Origin: CAZUXY01 sp964624235 | GTDB taxonomy: Bacteria; Spirochaetota; UBA4802; UBA5368 | NCBI GenBank assembly: GCA_964624235.1 | Contig: CAZUXY010000089.1 | Coordinates: 1-11,980 of the forward strand | Length of the DNA: 11,980 nucleotides | Direction of reading: 5' to 3' | Part shown: positions 4,409-11,913 of the stretch, piece by piece | Layout of the letters: every line of letters starts with the position of its first letter | How positions within the stretch are numbered: position 1 is the first letter of the stretch | Notes under the pieces: generated by a model | What the model was told of the DNA's origin: nothing | The model's input: the letters and a program-made list of their open reading frames with translations, nothing else | Databases searched by the model: none | Translations under genes and position numbers: made by a program

Positions 4409-7285
4409 ATGTCTGTAACGCGACTGATGCCCCAGGTAGTGCTCAATGCCCTGGCGCCGGCTTCCACCGCCGCGGCGCTTCTGATGCTTGTGATACTGCG
4501 TCCACTGTGGTTCGAGATGGACCTGTTCATCACCGCCGCCGTTGGTTTCACCTTTCACTGGTCTTTAACCATCACCATTATAACGGCGGCGATTTTGATC
4601 TGGCGCTCCATTTGCCTCGCCTTCACGAGCGCCGCTTCCACCCCCCGGCGCCGTGTGCTAAGGCTTGCGGGTATGATAGCCCCGACGGTATGGGGCCTTT
4701 TGCTCGTTTACGTACTGGTGACCGAATCAGGCACCGGCCTGACCGCCATACTGCCTTCATCACGCCTGTACCTGTGGTACGCGCTGCTTTTCCTGTTTAT
4801 GGGACCCGCGCTCTTTGTTCCTTTGAAAAGGTCCGGAGGGACCGGTGAGCGGGGGATGCGTTTTACCATAAGGTCCGTCGCGACGGCCTGTGCGGTGCTG
4901 GGCCTGGTGTTCCTGCTCGCAGCGGGCCATGCTGCTTTCAAAGAACACCGCCGGTGGCCCGCCGTCGCGGCTTTTCCCGCGCAGCACTGGAACGCTTCGT
5001 GGATCACCTGTCCGGGCCTCTCACCTCTGGAACGCGTGACGCCCCGTGGCATGCGGCGCTCACCGGAAAACACGTGGCTCTGTTTCAGGAAGACCTTCAC
5101 CCTTAACGAAGCGCCGCGCACCGCCATGGCCCGCATCGCCGCCGACACCCGCTACCGCCTGTGGATCAACGGCACAATGGCGCTGAGGGAAGGCGGGCTC
5201 AAGCGCGGGCCGCACCCCGGCGGTACCTATTACGACGAATTCGATATCGGTCCATTTTTGAAAAAGGGGGACAACGTCATCGCGGTGCTGGTGTGGCATT
5301 TCGGCCGGGACGGTTTCGCCCACGCTTCCAGCGGCCGCGCCGGTCTGCTCTTCGAATGCCGCGCCGGGAGTCTCGCGCTCAAAAGCGACGGCACCTGGAA
5401 GACGACGCCACACCCCGCCTGTTACCGTCCCGGGGGACCGGGACCCAACTTCCGCCTGGCCGAACCGAACACCGGTTTCGACGCGCGCCGCGATCCCGGT
5501 GACTGGACGGCGCTCTCATTCAATGATTCCACCTGGCGCGGCGCCGTGGAAGCGGGCACTCCCCCGGTGCGGCCCTGGGGCCCCCTCACGGCGCGGCCCA
5601 TTCCCTTTTTCAGGGAGAGCGGCCTTAAGACCTACCGGGCGGTAGAACGAGTACCCGCGCGCGGGGCCGGGCGCGAGTTGCTGAAGTGCGCCCTCCCCTG
5701 GAACGCCCAGGTGACGCCTTACTTCAAGATACGCGCGCGGGCGGGTCTCAAGGTGCATATCTATACCGGCAATTACACTTTAGGAGGGGCGCGCACCGTG
5801 AGGGCCGAGTACATAACCAGGGACGGCATCCAGGAATACGAATGCCCCGGGTGGATGAACGGCCATGTGGTCTACTATGACCTTCCCGTGGGAGCCGGGC
5901 TTCTGGAAGCGCGGTACCGCGAATCGGGCTACGACACCGACATGACCGGCCGCTTCGAGTGCGACGATTCGTTTTACGACCGGCTGTGGCGCAAGGCGGT
6001 CCGTACCCTGTACCTGAACATGCGCGACAACTTCATGGACAGTCCCGACCGTGAACGTGCCCAGTGGTGGGGCGACGCCGTCATCCATATCGCCCAGGCC
6101 TTTTATGCACTTGACACCAGAAGCCATCTGCTCGCCAGGAAGGCGATCCTGGAACTCGCCGCCTGGCAGCGGGCCGATGGGGTGCTCTACTCGCCGGTCC
6201 CGGCGGGCAACTGGCATATCGAGCTTCCGCTCCATACGCTTGCGTCTATAGGCGTGTACGGTTTCTGGAACTATTACCTTTCTACCGGCGACCGGGACAC
6301 CGTCGCCCGCGCCTATCCGCACGCGAAACGCTATATCTCCCTGTGGCGCACCGGTCCCGACGGGCTGGTGGTGCGCCGCACCGGGGGCTGGGACTGGGGC
6401 GACTGGGGAGCGAATATCGACCGGGAGGTGCTGGCGAACGCGTGGTACGTGCTGGCCCTCAGAGGCCTGAAACACCTGGCTGTCGCGACGGGACACGGTC
6501 CCGACACCCAGGAATACGACAGGCTGATCGCTTCAATCGAACGGCGTTTCGACGCTGCGTTCTGGAAGGACGGCGCCTACCGCTCCCCCGGATACCGCGG
6601 CGACACCGACGACCGGGCCAACGCCCTGGCCGTGCTGGCGGGCCTTGTCCCCAGGGAGCGATATGAAAAACTGCGCAGTGTGCTCAATGAAAAACGGCAC
6701 GCCAGTCCCTACATGGAAAAATACGTGCTCGAGGCGCTCTTCGCCATGGGGTACGCCGAAGACGCCCTGGCGCGGATGAAATCACGCTACGCAAAAATGG
6801 TGGAGAGTCCCCTCTCGACACTCTGGGAAGGATGGGAGGTCGGCAGTATCGAATTCGGCGGCGGGACCGACAATCACGCCTGGAGCGGAGGGGGGCTCGT
6901 ACTCCTTTCCCGGTATGCCGCCGGCGTTTTTCCGCTCACGCCGGGTTACGGCGAATTCGCCGTGGAGCCTAATGAAGGGCCGCTCGCGCGGGTACGGGTC
7001 CGTGTTCCCACGGTCAGGGGTGTTATCGAGGTGTCGTCGCTTGCGGAGAGCGGCCGCTACACCCTCATCGTTACGGCCCCCCGCGGCGCCACGGCGGTGG
7101 CGTGCATACACGCGAAAGACCGGAACGGCAGGGGGCTTTCTTCGGTGTCGGTGAACGGCACGGTTATACCGGTAGACCGGGCGTGGGCCGCGCCGCGCGA
7201 CGGCGTGCGTTTCACCGGTGCGGACGAACGGTACTACCGGTTCAGGGTGCCGGCGGGCCGCTGGAACTTCACGGCCCTCTACTGA
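4409..7285 (+). CDS. membrane-domain/GH78-type glycoside hydrolase (alpha-L-rhamnosidase-like)
   Basis: The 958-residue protein has two parts. Residues 12-173 hold about five to six hydrophobic helices (about 13-33, 38-72 possibly two, 87-105, 119-138, 154-174) that anchor it in the inner membrane. Residues 190-958 look like a GH78 enzyme. A beta-sandwich region contains RYRLWING near 249-255 and a second sandwich lies around 430-490. An (alpha/alpha)6 barrel runs from about 515 to 840, and a C-terminal beta domain follows. DSPDRERAQWWGD (544-556) reproduces the spacing D-x4-E-x6-D of GH78, with E549 as general acid. E807 in TLWEGWE is the expected general base, followed by DNHAWSGGG (821-829). 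GH78 enzymes remove terminal alpha-L-rhamnose. ATG 4409 has GGGAGG about 6 bases upstream; in-frame codons back to 4160 overlap the opposite lipoprotein gene and lack such a site. The exact sugar is unproven. Confidence 0.88.
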   Translation: MSVTRLMPQVVLNALAPASTAAALLMLVILRPLWFEMDLFITAAVGFTFHWSLTITIITAAILIWRSICLAFTSAASTPRRRVLRLAGMIAPTVWGLLLVYVLVTESGTGLTAILPSSRLYLWYALLFLFMGPALFVPLKRSGGTGERGMRFTIRSVATACAVLGLVFLLAAGHAAFKEHRRWPAVAAFPAQHWNASWITCPGLSPLERVTPRGMRRSPENTWLCFRKTFTLNEAPRTAMARIAADTRYRLWINGTMALREGGLKRGPHPGGTYYDEFDIGPFLKKGDNVIAVLVWHFGRDGFAHASSGRAGLLFECRAGSLALKSDGTWKTTPHPACYRPGGPGPNFRLAEPNTGFDARRDPGDWTALSFNDSTWRGAVEAGTPPVRPWGPLTARPIPFFRESGLKTYRAVERVPARGAGRELLKCALPWNAQVTPYFKIRARAGLKVHIYTGNYTLGGARTVRAEYITRDGIQEYECPGWMNGHVVYYDLPVGAGLLEARYRESGYDTDMTGRFECDDSFYDRLWRKAVRTLYLNMRDNFMDSPDRERAQWWGDAVIHIAQAFYALDTRSHLLARKAILELAAWQRADGVLYSPVPAGNWHIELPLHTLASIGVYGFWNYYLSTGDRDTVARAYPHAKRYISLWRTGPDGLVVRRTGGWDWGDWGANIDREVLANAWYVLALRGLKHLAVATGHGPDTQEYDRLIASIERRFDAAFWKDGAYRSPGYRGDTDDRANALAVLAGLVPRERYEKLRSVLNEKRHASPYMEKYVLEALFAMGYAEDALARMKSRYAKMVESPLSTLWEGWEVGSIEFGGGTDNHAWSGGGLVLLSRYAAGVFPLTPGYGEFAVEPNEGPLARVRVRVPTVRGVIEVSSLAESGRYTLIVTAPRGATAVACIHAKDRNGRGLSSVSVNGTVIPVDRAWAAPRDGVRFTGADERYYRFRVPAGRWNFTALY

Positions 7286-7297
7286 CCGTGAATGGTG

Positions 7298-8671
7298 TTA
7301 CCGGGCTGCGGGCATGGACCGGCGCCCCGGCACCGGCATGAGCAGCCTGAACAGGGCGGCATAGGCCCTGCGCACCGGTTTCACATCGAAGGCGCGCCGC
7401 AGCATCCTGAGAAAAAGCCGCTTCCCCGGCCTGAAGGTGCTGCGTTCCGCGTCGAAACCGATCGCGTCAATACGGAAGTTTTTCCTGAACAGTGATACGG
7501 CGAGCTGGTAGGTGATGATGGCGATGACGTCCCATGCGCGACGCAGATGATCGCGCGGGTAGTCCAAATCCTCCCCCATGGCCATGCGCACTATTTCCAC
7601 GCTGTGGTAGATGTCGATGCGGCTCCCCAGGAGTTCCCGCGCCGCCCAGAGCAGGTAGATGCACCCACCGCAGTACGAAACCAGCGCGGCGGCGCCGGTC
7701 TTTTCGGCCTCGCGTATCTTTTTCGCGCCCTCGGCGATGATCTCGAAAGGCATGGTGAAGTTCCCGGTCCATGAGGCGCCCTTGCCGAACCCGCAGCAGA
7801 GTGAATTTTCCCGGTGGTGTTCCATTTCGACCAGAGTGCACCCGCAGCGCGACAGTATCTCCCGGTGGGCGTCCCAGCATTCCGGTCCGAAGGGCTTGGA
7901 GTAGCAGTTGTCATGGACCGTCACCGTTATGTCCAGGGGGCGCCGTACCCGTACGGTGCCGTCTTTCATGCGGTCCAGCAGCCAGTCCCTGAAATTGACA
8001 AATGTTGCCTGGTGCGTCACGCCCATCTCCTCCGGATGCACCCGTGAATACAGATTGTGCACCGCGTCGAGCAGGGACACCACGGTGCAGGCCCCCCAGC
8101 GGGCCATGTCATCCCGCGTGTGTTCGGCGATGCGCCGTACCTCGTCCAGGTAGCCTCCCTGGTAAAGGTACGCCCCCGCTTCCCAGTGGTCCAGCCGGTC
8201 CACGGCGCAAAAATGGTCCAGAAGCGCGCTCCCCCCGATGATGAAGGGGAACAGGTGCACGTAACTGCCTACCAGGAGCACCGTATCGCCGGGCGCGGGC
8301 GCGCGATCCATCCACTCCGTGATCCAGGCCCGTTCCTTTTCATCCAGGAACAGGTTCAAGAGCTGCCAGATGTTCGGCGTACGGGTGGGGCAGACGAATT
8401 CGTACAGCGGCGGGGCCCCCTCGCGGCGGTAACGTTCGTTCCAGCGTTCCTGTATGAGGCTGTACGGCCGGGCGTCCGCGGGGCAGTACAGGTTGCACGA
8501 CATGCACGAGGTGCACTGCTGGAGCACGTGCAGCGATTCCCCGCCCCCGGCGAGTCGCTTCATCTCCTCCGCGGCCTCATTGAGCGGGAGACGCATCACC
8601 GGGCAGAGACTGAAACACCTGCCGCAGAAGTCGCACCGCTCCGCGCGAAACAAGTGTTTTCTTTCACTCAT
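7298..8671 (-). CDS. 4Fe-4S/CCG-domain oxidoreductase subunit (HdrD/GlpC/LutA-like)
   Basis: The 457-residue protein starts with two ferredoxin-type 4Fe-4S sites, C13-x2-C16-x2-C19-x3-CP and C53-x2-C56-x2-C59-x3-CP. A CCG cysteine module follows at C256...C292-C293...C334-x2-C337, which in heterodisulfide-reductase relatives holds a special Fe-S cluster. The usual first CCG module (about 130-235) keeps its outline (VGSYVHLFP, then GAYLYQGGYLDEVRRIAEHT) but has lost its cysteines. The C-terminal tail (from about 385) is basic and hydrophobic without clear Fe-S motifs and may contact the membrane. Such proteins pass electrons between a flavoprotein and quinones or thiols; no flavin or HdrE-like partner is present in the window. 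ATG 8671 has GGGGAGG six bases upstream, better than the upstream in-frame start at 8737. Its stop lies 12 bases from the stop of the convergent GH78 gene. Confidence 0.88.
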   Translation of the reverse strand: MSERKHLFRAERCDFCGRCFSLCPVMRLPLNEAAEEMKRLAGGGESLHVLQQCTSCMSCNLYCPADARPYSLIQERWNERYRREGAPPLYEFVCPTRTPNIWQLLNLFLDEKERAWITEWMDRAPAPGDTVLLVGSYVHLFPFIIGGSALLDHFCAVDRLDHWEAGAYLYQGGYLDEVRRIAEHTRDDMARWGACTVVSLLDAVHNLYSRVHPEEMGVTHQATFVNFRDWLLDRMKDGTVRVRRPLDITVTVHDNCYSKPFGPECWDAHREILSRCGCTLVEMEHHRENSLCCGFGKGASWTGNFTMPFEIIAEGAKKIREAEKTGAAALVSYCGGCIYLLWAARELLGSRIDIYHSVEIVRMAMGEDLDYPRDHLRRAWDVIAIITYQLAVSLFRKNFRIDAIGFDAERSTFRPGKRLFLRMLRRAFDVKPVRRAYAALFRLLMPVPGRRSMPAAR

Positions 8672-8747
8672 GACCGCCTCCCCGGCAGGATCCCCCTGCC
8701 GTTCTACGTGCGTGATCCGCCCTATTAGGGCCGCCACACCCCTGCCC

Positions 8748-8776
8748 TCTATACATCAAAATCACGCTGTACACAA
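8748..8776 (-). promoter_or_regulatory. candidate promoter for the Fe-S protein gene
   Basis: On the minus strand TTGTGT (8776-8771) is followed after 17 bases by TATAGA (8753-8748), a good -10 with a weak -35. The leader to ATG 8671 would be about 70 bases. It is the best candidate in this divergent spacer for the minus direction. Confidence 0.35.
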
Positions 8777-8812
8777 TGAAAAAACGCCTACCGTGAGTAA
8801 CCGCCGGTGTAC

Positions 8813-8827
8813 CCGGCAGCCTGCCGG
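8813..8827. promoter_or_regulatory. 7-bp inverted repeat upstream of the carrier promoter
   Basis: CCGGCAG (8813-8819) and CTGCCGG (8821-8827) are perfect reverse complements around one base. The site ends 8 bases upstream of the -35 element at 8836, where activators often bind. It could also act on the divergent Fe-S gene. No specific protein can be named. Confidence 0.35.
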
Positions 8828-8835
8828 TAATATAC

Positions 8836-8865
8836 TTGCCACGGCGCAGCGCGCGGGTCTATAGT
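8836..8865 (+). promoter_or_regulatory. sigma-70-type promoter for the MFS carrier gene
   Basis: TTGCCA (8836-8841) and TATAGT (8860-8865) each match the consensus at five of six positions, with an 18-base spacer. Transcription would start near 8872, about 40 bases before the carrier ATG, and inside a perfect palindrome. This is one of the best-supported promoters in the window. Confidence 0.6.
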
Positions 8866-8869
8866 GGTC

Positions 8870-8885
8870 GTCCCGTATACGGGAC
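8870..8885. promoter_or_regulatory. perfect 16-bp palindromic operator over the start site of the carrier gene
   Basis: GTCCCGTATACGGGAC is exactly self-complementary. It begins 4 bases after the -10 element and covers the expected start site (about -2 to +14). This is the standard position for a repressor operator. The repressor is not identifiable here; the only regulator in the window is the TetR protein more than 8 kb away, whose own spacer carries a different repeat. Confidence 0.6.
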
Positions 8886-8910
8886 AATCCTCTTCGGTCG
8901 GAGTACGGCG

Positions 8911-10176
8911 ATGCAGTTCAACTACCGTAAAATATTTTTCCTGGGCTTCGGTTCGTTCGGTTTCACCACCGTCTGGGTGGTGTACAACAACTTCGTTCCG
9001 CTGTTTTTACAGGAACGCTTTCTGATGGCGCCGGCCATGATCGGTTTCTTCATGACCCTGGACAACATCGCGGCGCTCTTTATACAGCCGCCCATGGGGG
9101 CATGGTCCGACCGGGTGCGCACCCGCATAGGCCGCCGCATGCCCTTTATCATCACCGGCATTCCCGTCGCGGCGGCCGCCTTTATCTTTATACCACTGGC
9201 CATGGTACTGCCCCTCTTCGTCTGCTGCACCGTCACCCTGATCCTCAGCATGGCGATATGGCGCACCCCGGTGGTGGCGCTCCTTGCCGACATCACCCCG
9301 TCCAGGCACCGTTCCCAGGCCAACGGCATCACCAATTTCATGGGAGGTATCGGCGGCATCATCGCGGCCGTGGGAGGAGGGGCGCTCTTCATGAGAAACC
9401 AGGCCTGGCCCTTCTGGATGGGCGCGGGACTGGTTATCCTGGCGGGGATAATGCTTTTCATCTTCATTAAAGAGCCGCGGGAGTACAAACGCGCCGGGGA
9501 GGTGGAGCCGGAACTGATGAAGAACCTCATGCTGGTGGTTAAAGACCGGGACAGAAGCGCCCTGTTCCTTTTTCTGGCCCACTTTTTCTGGTATATAGCC
9601 CTCAACGCCATCGAGGCCTTTTTCACGCTCTACGCTAAAAACCACCTGGGATACCCCGGCGGGGATGGCTCCCGCATACTGGGCCAGTTCCTGTTCACCC
9701 TGGTGCTCTTCGCCCTGCCGGCCGGCTACATCGGGGGAAAGATCGGACGCAAACGTTCCATCATGACCGGGATCGTGCTGCTGATCGCGACGCTTCTGGC
9801 GATTTACGCCTCCGACAAGGGTGCCCTGACCAGGGTGATCACGAAACTTCCCGTCCTGGGGACGATACCGATGGTGGGAATTCTGCTCATGGTATGCGGC
9901 GCGTCGTGGATGATGGTGAACGTCAACTCCCTCCCCATGGTGGTGGACATGACCGACGACCTGAAGGCGGGCACCTATACGGGGATATACTACCTGTTCA
10001 TCACCGCCTCGGCCATCGCCGGTCCCAATATCAACGGCTGGATCATTCAGCTCACCGGTCACAACTATAACAATATCTGGCTGGCATCGCCGCTGTTCTT
10101 CAGCCTGGCCTTTATCATGATGATCGGCGTGCGGCGGGGAGAGGTGAAACCCGGACACGCACCGCATGCGGGGTAA
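8911..10176 (+). CDS. MFS transporter, SLC45/GPH-like sugar carrier
   Basis: The 421-residue protein has about twelve hydrophobic segments. The loop between helices 2 and 3, GAWSDRVRTRIGRRMPFI (63-80), is the form of MFS motif A typical of SLC45-type sucrose carriers and of GPH sugar:cation symporters. The equivalent loop in the second half is GYIGGKIGRKRSI (272-284). VALLADITPSRHRSQANGI (122-140) and VVDMTDD (344-350) also fit these families. It should bring a glycoside or sugar across the inner membrane with a cation. ATG 8911 has CGGAG 7 bases upstream. Upstream in-frame codons back to 8836 overlap the promoter and palindrome and are unlikely to be coding. The gene is probably monocistronic, with its own promoter and operator; the next gene is convergent. 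The superfamily is firm and the substrate inferred. The GH78 enzyme nearby makes a plant- or polysaccharide-derived sugar plausible. Confidence 0.88.
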   Translation: MQFNYRKIFFLGFGSFGFTTVWVVYNNFVPLFLQERFLMAPAMIGFFMTLDNIAALFIQPPMGAWSDRVRTRIGRRMPFIITGIPVAAAAFIFIPLAMVLPLFVCCTVTLILSMAIWRTPVVALLADITPSRHRSQANGITNFMGGIGGIIAAVGGGALFMRNQAWPFWMGAGLVILAGIMLFIFIKEPREYKRAGEVEPELMKNLMLVVKDRDRSALFLFLAHFFWYIALNAIEAFFTLYAKNHLGYPGGDGSRILGQFLFTLVLFALPAGYIGGKIGRKRSIMTGIVLLIATLLAIYASDKGALTRVITKLPVLGTIPMVGILLMVCGASWMMVNVNSLPMVVDMTDDLKAGTYTGIYYLFITASAIAGPNINGWIIQLTGHNYNNIWLASPLFFSLAFIMMIGVRRGEVKPGHAPHAG

Positions 10177-10224
10177 ACGGGAGTCGTAACGCGACGCGCA
10201 CCGGCGTGGGCGGATACGGTCTCG

Positions 10225-11073
10225 TCAGATAAATTCCCGGATGATCCGTATCGATTCCAGGGGTTTCTCCATGGGTATGAGGTGCCCCGCGCCCCTGACC
10301 AGACGGTGGCTACCCCGGCGGAAAGCGGCGGCGGCCCGGAGACAGTCGATGAGCTCTCCTATCTCGCTCGTCTCACCCTCCACCACCAGCACGGGGCAGT
10401 CGACATCACGAAGGCGGGGCCAGGGATTGTACCGGGTGTCCCCCATGAAGAGCGCGGCCTCCTGCAGGGGGGTGCATGCCAGGGTGAGCCCGCCCCCTTC
10501 GGCCTCTACCAGACCGCGGGTCACGTAGAGTTCCATCATCTCTTCGTCCCAGTTCCTGAACAGGTCCCGCGAGCGGAAATAGGCGGTCGCTTCGGCGGCG
10601 CTGTTCCAGTGGTTCCCGCGTTTGACCGCCTTTGACGCCATGGGGTGCTGTTCCACGGAGGGACCGGTGCCGTAAAAATGCTCTGGAAGAAAGATAGGCT
10701 CGAAGAGGACCATCTTGCGCGCCGCGGATCCGCCCATGGCGTCCGCCAGGGTCACCAGGGTGGCGCCGATCGAATGCCCTATAAGCACCGGCCGTTCCAG
10801 GCCCAGGGATTCCCAGAGTCCGCGCAGATCGCCGGCCAGCAGGTCCCATCCTACGCCGCCTTCCCCTGGGGCGGTATAGCGGTGCTCGTAGAAAAAGGGC
10901 ACGATGACGCGGCACCCGCCGGCGAACTCCCGTGCGATCGGGTGCCACTGCCAGGGACCGAAACCCGTCGCGTGCATAAAGACCATGTCGGGGCCTTCCC
11001 CCTCGTAATACAGGTAGCGGATAGTGGCGCCGTTCAAGGACGCGCCGCGGAGTACAGGTTCTGTGACGGTCAT
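10225..11073 (-). CDS. alpha/beta-hydrolase-fold protein
   Basis: The 282-residue protein shows a standard alpha/beta hydrolase. The HATGFG segment (34-39) forms the oxyanion-hole strand end, GHSIGA (99-104) is the nucleophile elbow with Ser101, and GAGHLIPMEKP carries the catalytic His264. The acid is less clear. The strand LVVEGETSEIG ends with E237 where Asp is usual, so Glu may serve. A cap region lies at about 130-205. No signal peptide is seen, so it should be cytoplasmic. It probably cleaves an ester or a C-C bond of a small molecule; the exact substrate is not visible. It is the last gene of a likely minus-strand operon, 46 bases after the ABM-domain gene. ATG 11073 has no clear Shine-Dalgarno sequence, but no upstream in-frame start exists before a stop, so translation may rely on coupling. 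Confidence 0.85.
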   Translation of the reverse strand: MTVTEPVLRGASLNGATIRYLYYEGEGPDMVFMHATGFGPWQWHPIAREFAGGCRVIVPFFYEHRYTAPGEGGVGWDLLAGDLRGLWESLGLERPVLIGHSIGATLVTLADAMGGSAARKMVLFEPIFLPEHFYGTGPSVEQHPMASKAVKRGNHWNSAAEATAYFRSRDLFRNWDEEMMELYVTRGLVEAEGGGLTLACTPLQEAALFMGDTRYNPWPRLRDVDCPVLVVEGETSEIGELIDCLRAAAAFRRGSHRLVRGAGHLIPMEKPLESIRIIREFI

Positions 11074-11119
11074 GGGGTGCCAGCGGTTGGTCTTCTACAC
11101 CATTACCTGGAACCGCCGG

Positions 11120-11404
11120 CTACAGCAGTTCAGTGCAGTTCTTTATATCCATGCCGGGTTCCAGCAGGGGAAGCAGCTTTTCCAGGGTTTTGGGAAGGTT
11201 GGCGGAATGGAGTTTAAGCGCTTCCTTGTCCCGGTATTTTTCATAGATAATGATGGTGTGGTCCTCGCCCCGCACCGAATGGGGCACATAGGCCAAACAG
11301 CCGGGCTCGTTCTTTAAAATACCCGGCACGGCGGTCTTCAACACCTCAACCGCCTCGTTCATTTTTCCTTCCTTGATCTTTAACGTCGCGATAAGGGTAA
11401 TCAT
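11120..11404 (-). CDS. ABM-domain (antibiotic biosynthesis monooxygenase-fold) protein
   Basis: The 94-residue protein matches the small dimeric alpha/beta ABM fold. It has MITLIATLKIKEGKMNEAVE at the start, EPGCLAY (33-39), IIIYEKYRDKEALKLHSAN (51-69) and a closing helix-strand. The pattern is that of YgiN-type quinol monooxygenases and related proteins, which act without metals or flavin, though many members have no known reaction. ATG 11404 is chosen because GGGAGG lies about 7 bases upstream; a longer reading back to 11713 would overlap the Cys-rich gene in another frame and is rejected. It lies 46 bases from both neighbours on the same strand, which suggests one transcript. Pairing with an alpha/beta hydrolase would suit the breakdown or modification of a small aromatic or polyketide-like compound; this is inference. 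Confidence 0.88.
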   Translation of the reverse strand: MITLIATLKIKEGKMNEAVEVLKTAVPGILKNEPGCLAYVPHSVRGEDHTIIIYEKYRDKEALKLHSANLPKTLEKLLPLLEPGMDIKNCTELL

Positions 11405-11450
11405 GGCGTGCCTCCCGTGTCTCACGTTGAAGGTAATGGAACGTATTGCG

Positions 11451-11726
11451 TCAGTTGCCGGAGCAGTATTTTTTTCCGAAATCCCCTTCCACGCACCTGC
11501 CGGCCCCGATGCAGTCCGCGTCGATCGAACAGGGTTTGCCGCTTTTGCCCGAACCGCCGAAGTCGAATTCCCTTTTACGCAGGCAGACACCGTCGGTACA
11601 TTCGGCGCCGAATTCGCAGTCGATGTCGGCGACGCATTTCTCACCGACCTTCCGCTCCCCGGCGTATACCAGAGAAAAAGCGTACAGGGCGGCGGCGAGG
11701 CACCACAGTACAAGTATTCTACCCAT
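11451..11726 (-). CDS. small secreted Cys-rich protein with two four-Cys modules
   Basis: The 91-residue product begins with a signal peptide (1 to about 22, LVLWCLAAALYAFSLVYA). The mature part has two similar modules: C31-x5-C37-x5-C43-x4-C48 and C66-x5-C72-x5-C78-x8-C88. Each begins with G-(E/K)-x-C and contains the pattern DxDC or DADC. They are joined by a Gly-rich linker (FGGSGKSGK, 56-64). Such paired modules resemble the Dickkopf/EB-like Cys-rich repeats found in secreted bacterial proteins. They are likely disulfide-bonded in the periplasm or outside the cell. ATG 11726 follows GGAAGGTG. The ABM gene starts 46 bases downstream, so this may be the first gene of the operon. The upstream bases (11740-11800) are AT-rich with TATAAA and GATAAT words but no well-spaced promoter. 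The function is unknown. Confidence 0.85.
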   Translation of the reverse strand: MGRILVLWCLAAALYAFSLVYAGERKVGEKCVADIDCEFGAECTDGVCLRKREFDFGGSGKSGKPCSIDADCIGAGRCVEGDFGKKYCSGN

Positions 11727-11875
11727 GGAGCACCTTCCCTTTTTTATATTATCTTTTCAAGCTGGCAATATCCTCAGACGGCCGTCAACCTTAAAACCCT
11801 GACGGTGCGGTATAAATTCTCAATCCTCGGGAAGGCGGCGGAATTCGAAAAGTCACCCTGTCGTTATACGGCCTT

Positions 11876-11905
11876 TTGACAAGTTATTATTGCATATAGT
11901 TAACT
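11876..11905 (+). promoter_or_regulatory. possible rightward promoter at the window end
   Basis: A perfect TTGACA (11876-11881) is followed after 18 bases by TTAACT (11900-11905), a weak -10, within an AT-rich stretch. A stronger TATAGT (11895-11900) is only 13 bases away. It would drive a gene beyond the right edge. Apart from this and a possible repeat, 11727-11980 holds nothing I can name. Confidence 0.3.
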
Positions 11906-11913
11906 TAACAATT

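Noticed and set aside
9007..10167. Long open frame (386 codons) on the minus strand opposite the carrier gene
   Set aside because: Its composition is His/Gly/Arg-rich and low in hydrophobic pattern, typical of an antisense shadow of a GC-rich membrane-protein gene.
4409..10176. A single sugar-utilisation operon joining the GH78 enzyme and the MFS carrier
   Set aside because: An opposite-strand Fe-S gene separates them and the carrier has its own promoter and operator, so only a loose functional link can be proposed.
11405..11713. Long reading frame fused in front of the ABM domain
   Set aside because: It overlaps the well-supported Cys-rich gene in another frame, while ATG 11404 has a strong ribosome binding site and matches the family start.
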